Positions 63,536-64,000 of a DNA stretch of 64,000 bases are shown one piece after another; position 1 is the stretch's first letter; each line of letters opens with the position of its first letter. The DNA is taken from positions 327,501-391,500 of the forward strand of contig CAJHZI010000477.1 in the NCBI GenBank assembly GCA_905160935.1, given 5' to 3'. Source of the DNA: Enchytraeus crypticus (lineage: Eukaryota > Annelida > Clitellata > Enchytraeida > Enchytraeidae). The notes under the pieces are model-generated. The model made no database searches and was not told the DNA's origin. It saw only the letters and a list, made by a program, of their open reading frames with translations. A program made the position numbers and the translations under genes.

Positions 63536-63609
63536 TTTATTAATAGATTTCGTAGTAAGTTGCATATGGATATATTCAGCTATAATATACATATATCAAT
63601 AGACCCATG

Positions 63610-63705
63610 CATAAGTGGAAATGAAGAGGAAAGCGGAAGACAGAGAAGACTGGAGGCGTTATGTACAATGGACCTGCCAGTAGGCAGTGCAGTAAGAGAG
63701 AATAT
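63610..63705 (+). mobile_element. LINE-B 3' fragment
   Basis: GGAAATGAAGAGGAAAGCGG to CCTGCCAGTAGGCAGTGC. Confidence 0.82.
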
Positions 63706-63814
63706 ATATCAAATTATAATGATTATTTGAAGATTAGGTCGAATGGACTAACCAGACAACGTTAAGTAGTGCGCACGTAGTGAGACCCAATAGCACAGCC
63801 CATCTGTACCATCT

Positions 63815-64000
63815 GATCTGATAATACAATACGATAAAATATAGTAAAATACGATAAAATCCAACTAAAATACAATACAATGCGATAAAATACGATACAA
63901 TAAAATACGATAAAATACAATATGATAAAATACAATACAATGCGATAAAATACAATATGATAAAGTACAATACAATACGATAATACGATCAAATACAATA
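63815..64000. repeat. ATACAATACGATAAA degenerate array
   Basis: ACAATACGATAAAATAC-type units of about 10-15 bp up to the right edge. Confidence 0.92.

Overview
This is animal nuclear DNA: AT-rich, gene-poor and intron-rich, with small GC-richer exons and heavy loads of microsatellites, minisatellites, tRNA-derived SINEs and LINE fragments. No bacterial-style operons, rRNA genes, CRISPR arrays or LTR elements were seen. The gene set (a REJ/polycystin-1-type protein, a muscleblind with the CX6C spacing in finger 2, a CXorf58-like protein) and the SINE/LINE types suggest an invertebrate metazoan, perhaps marine. I cannot name the species.

Four host genes can be built from exons whose splice phases agree. 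(1) On the minus strand, 2.15-12.19 kb, is part of a REJ-domain (polycystin-1/PKDREJ-like) gene with a large Thr-rich mucin-like exon; it probably continues past the left edge and has unseen 5' exons. (2) On the minus strand, 19.55-26.02 kb, is a CXorf58/C11orf65-like gene: six exons with matching phases, ending in a coding minisatellite. (3) On the plus strand, 31.56-37.94 kb, is a muscleblind (MBNL/mbl) gene: five phase-0 exons, 441 codons, two pairs of CCCH fingers. (4) On the minus strand, 57.07-60.52 kb, is an unrecognised four-transmembrane protein in five exons, ending in a YSVL sorting-type motif; a possible first exon lies at 62.7 kb.

The rest is repeats. There is a tRNA-derived SINE family (SINE-1) with exact A and B boxes, a second tRNA-derived family (SINE-2), and a family with a non-tRNA head that shares SINE-1's 3' core. 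Other families are a (GAT)n-tailed element, an RTE-like LINE, a second LINE whose 3' ends are scattered through the window, a 5'-inverted (twin-primed) CR1-like LINE, and a 749-bp hAT-type MITE nested in another repeat with a clear 8-bp target duplication. Between 38.4 and 57 kb I find no convincing gene.

The most unusual observation is that tandem duplications repeatedly straddle exon/intron boundaries. In all four genes an exon end together with its splice donor or acceptor is copied 2 to about 8 times into the neighbouring intron: MBNL exon 1 3' end, MBNL exon 4 5' end and 3' end, two REJ exons, CXorf58-like exon 3, and the tetraspan TM1 exon. Several copies keep consensus splice dinucleotides and could act as decoy or poison exons.
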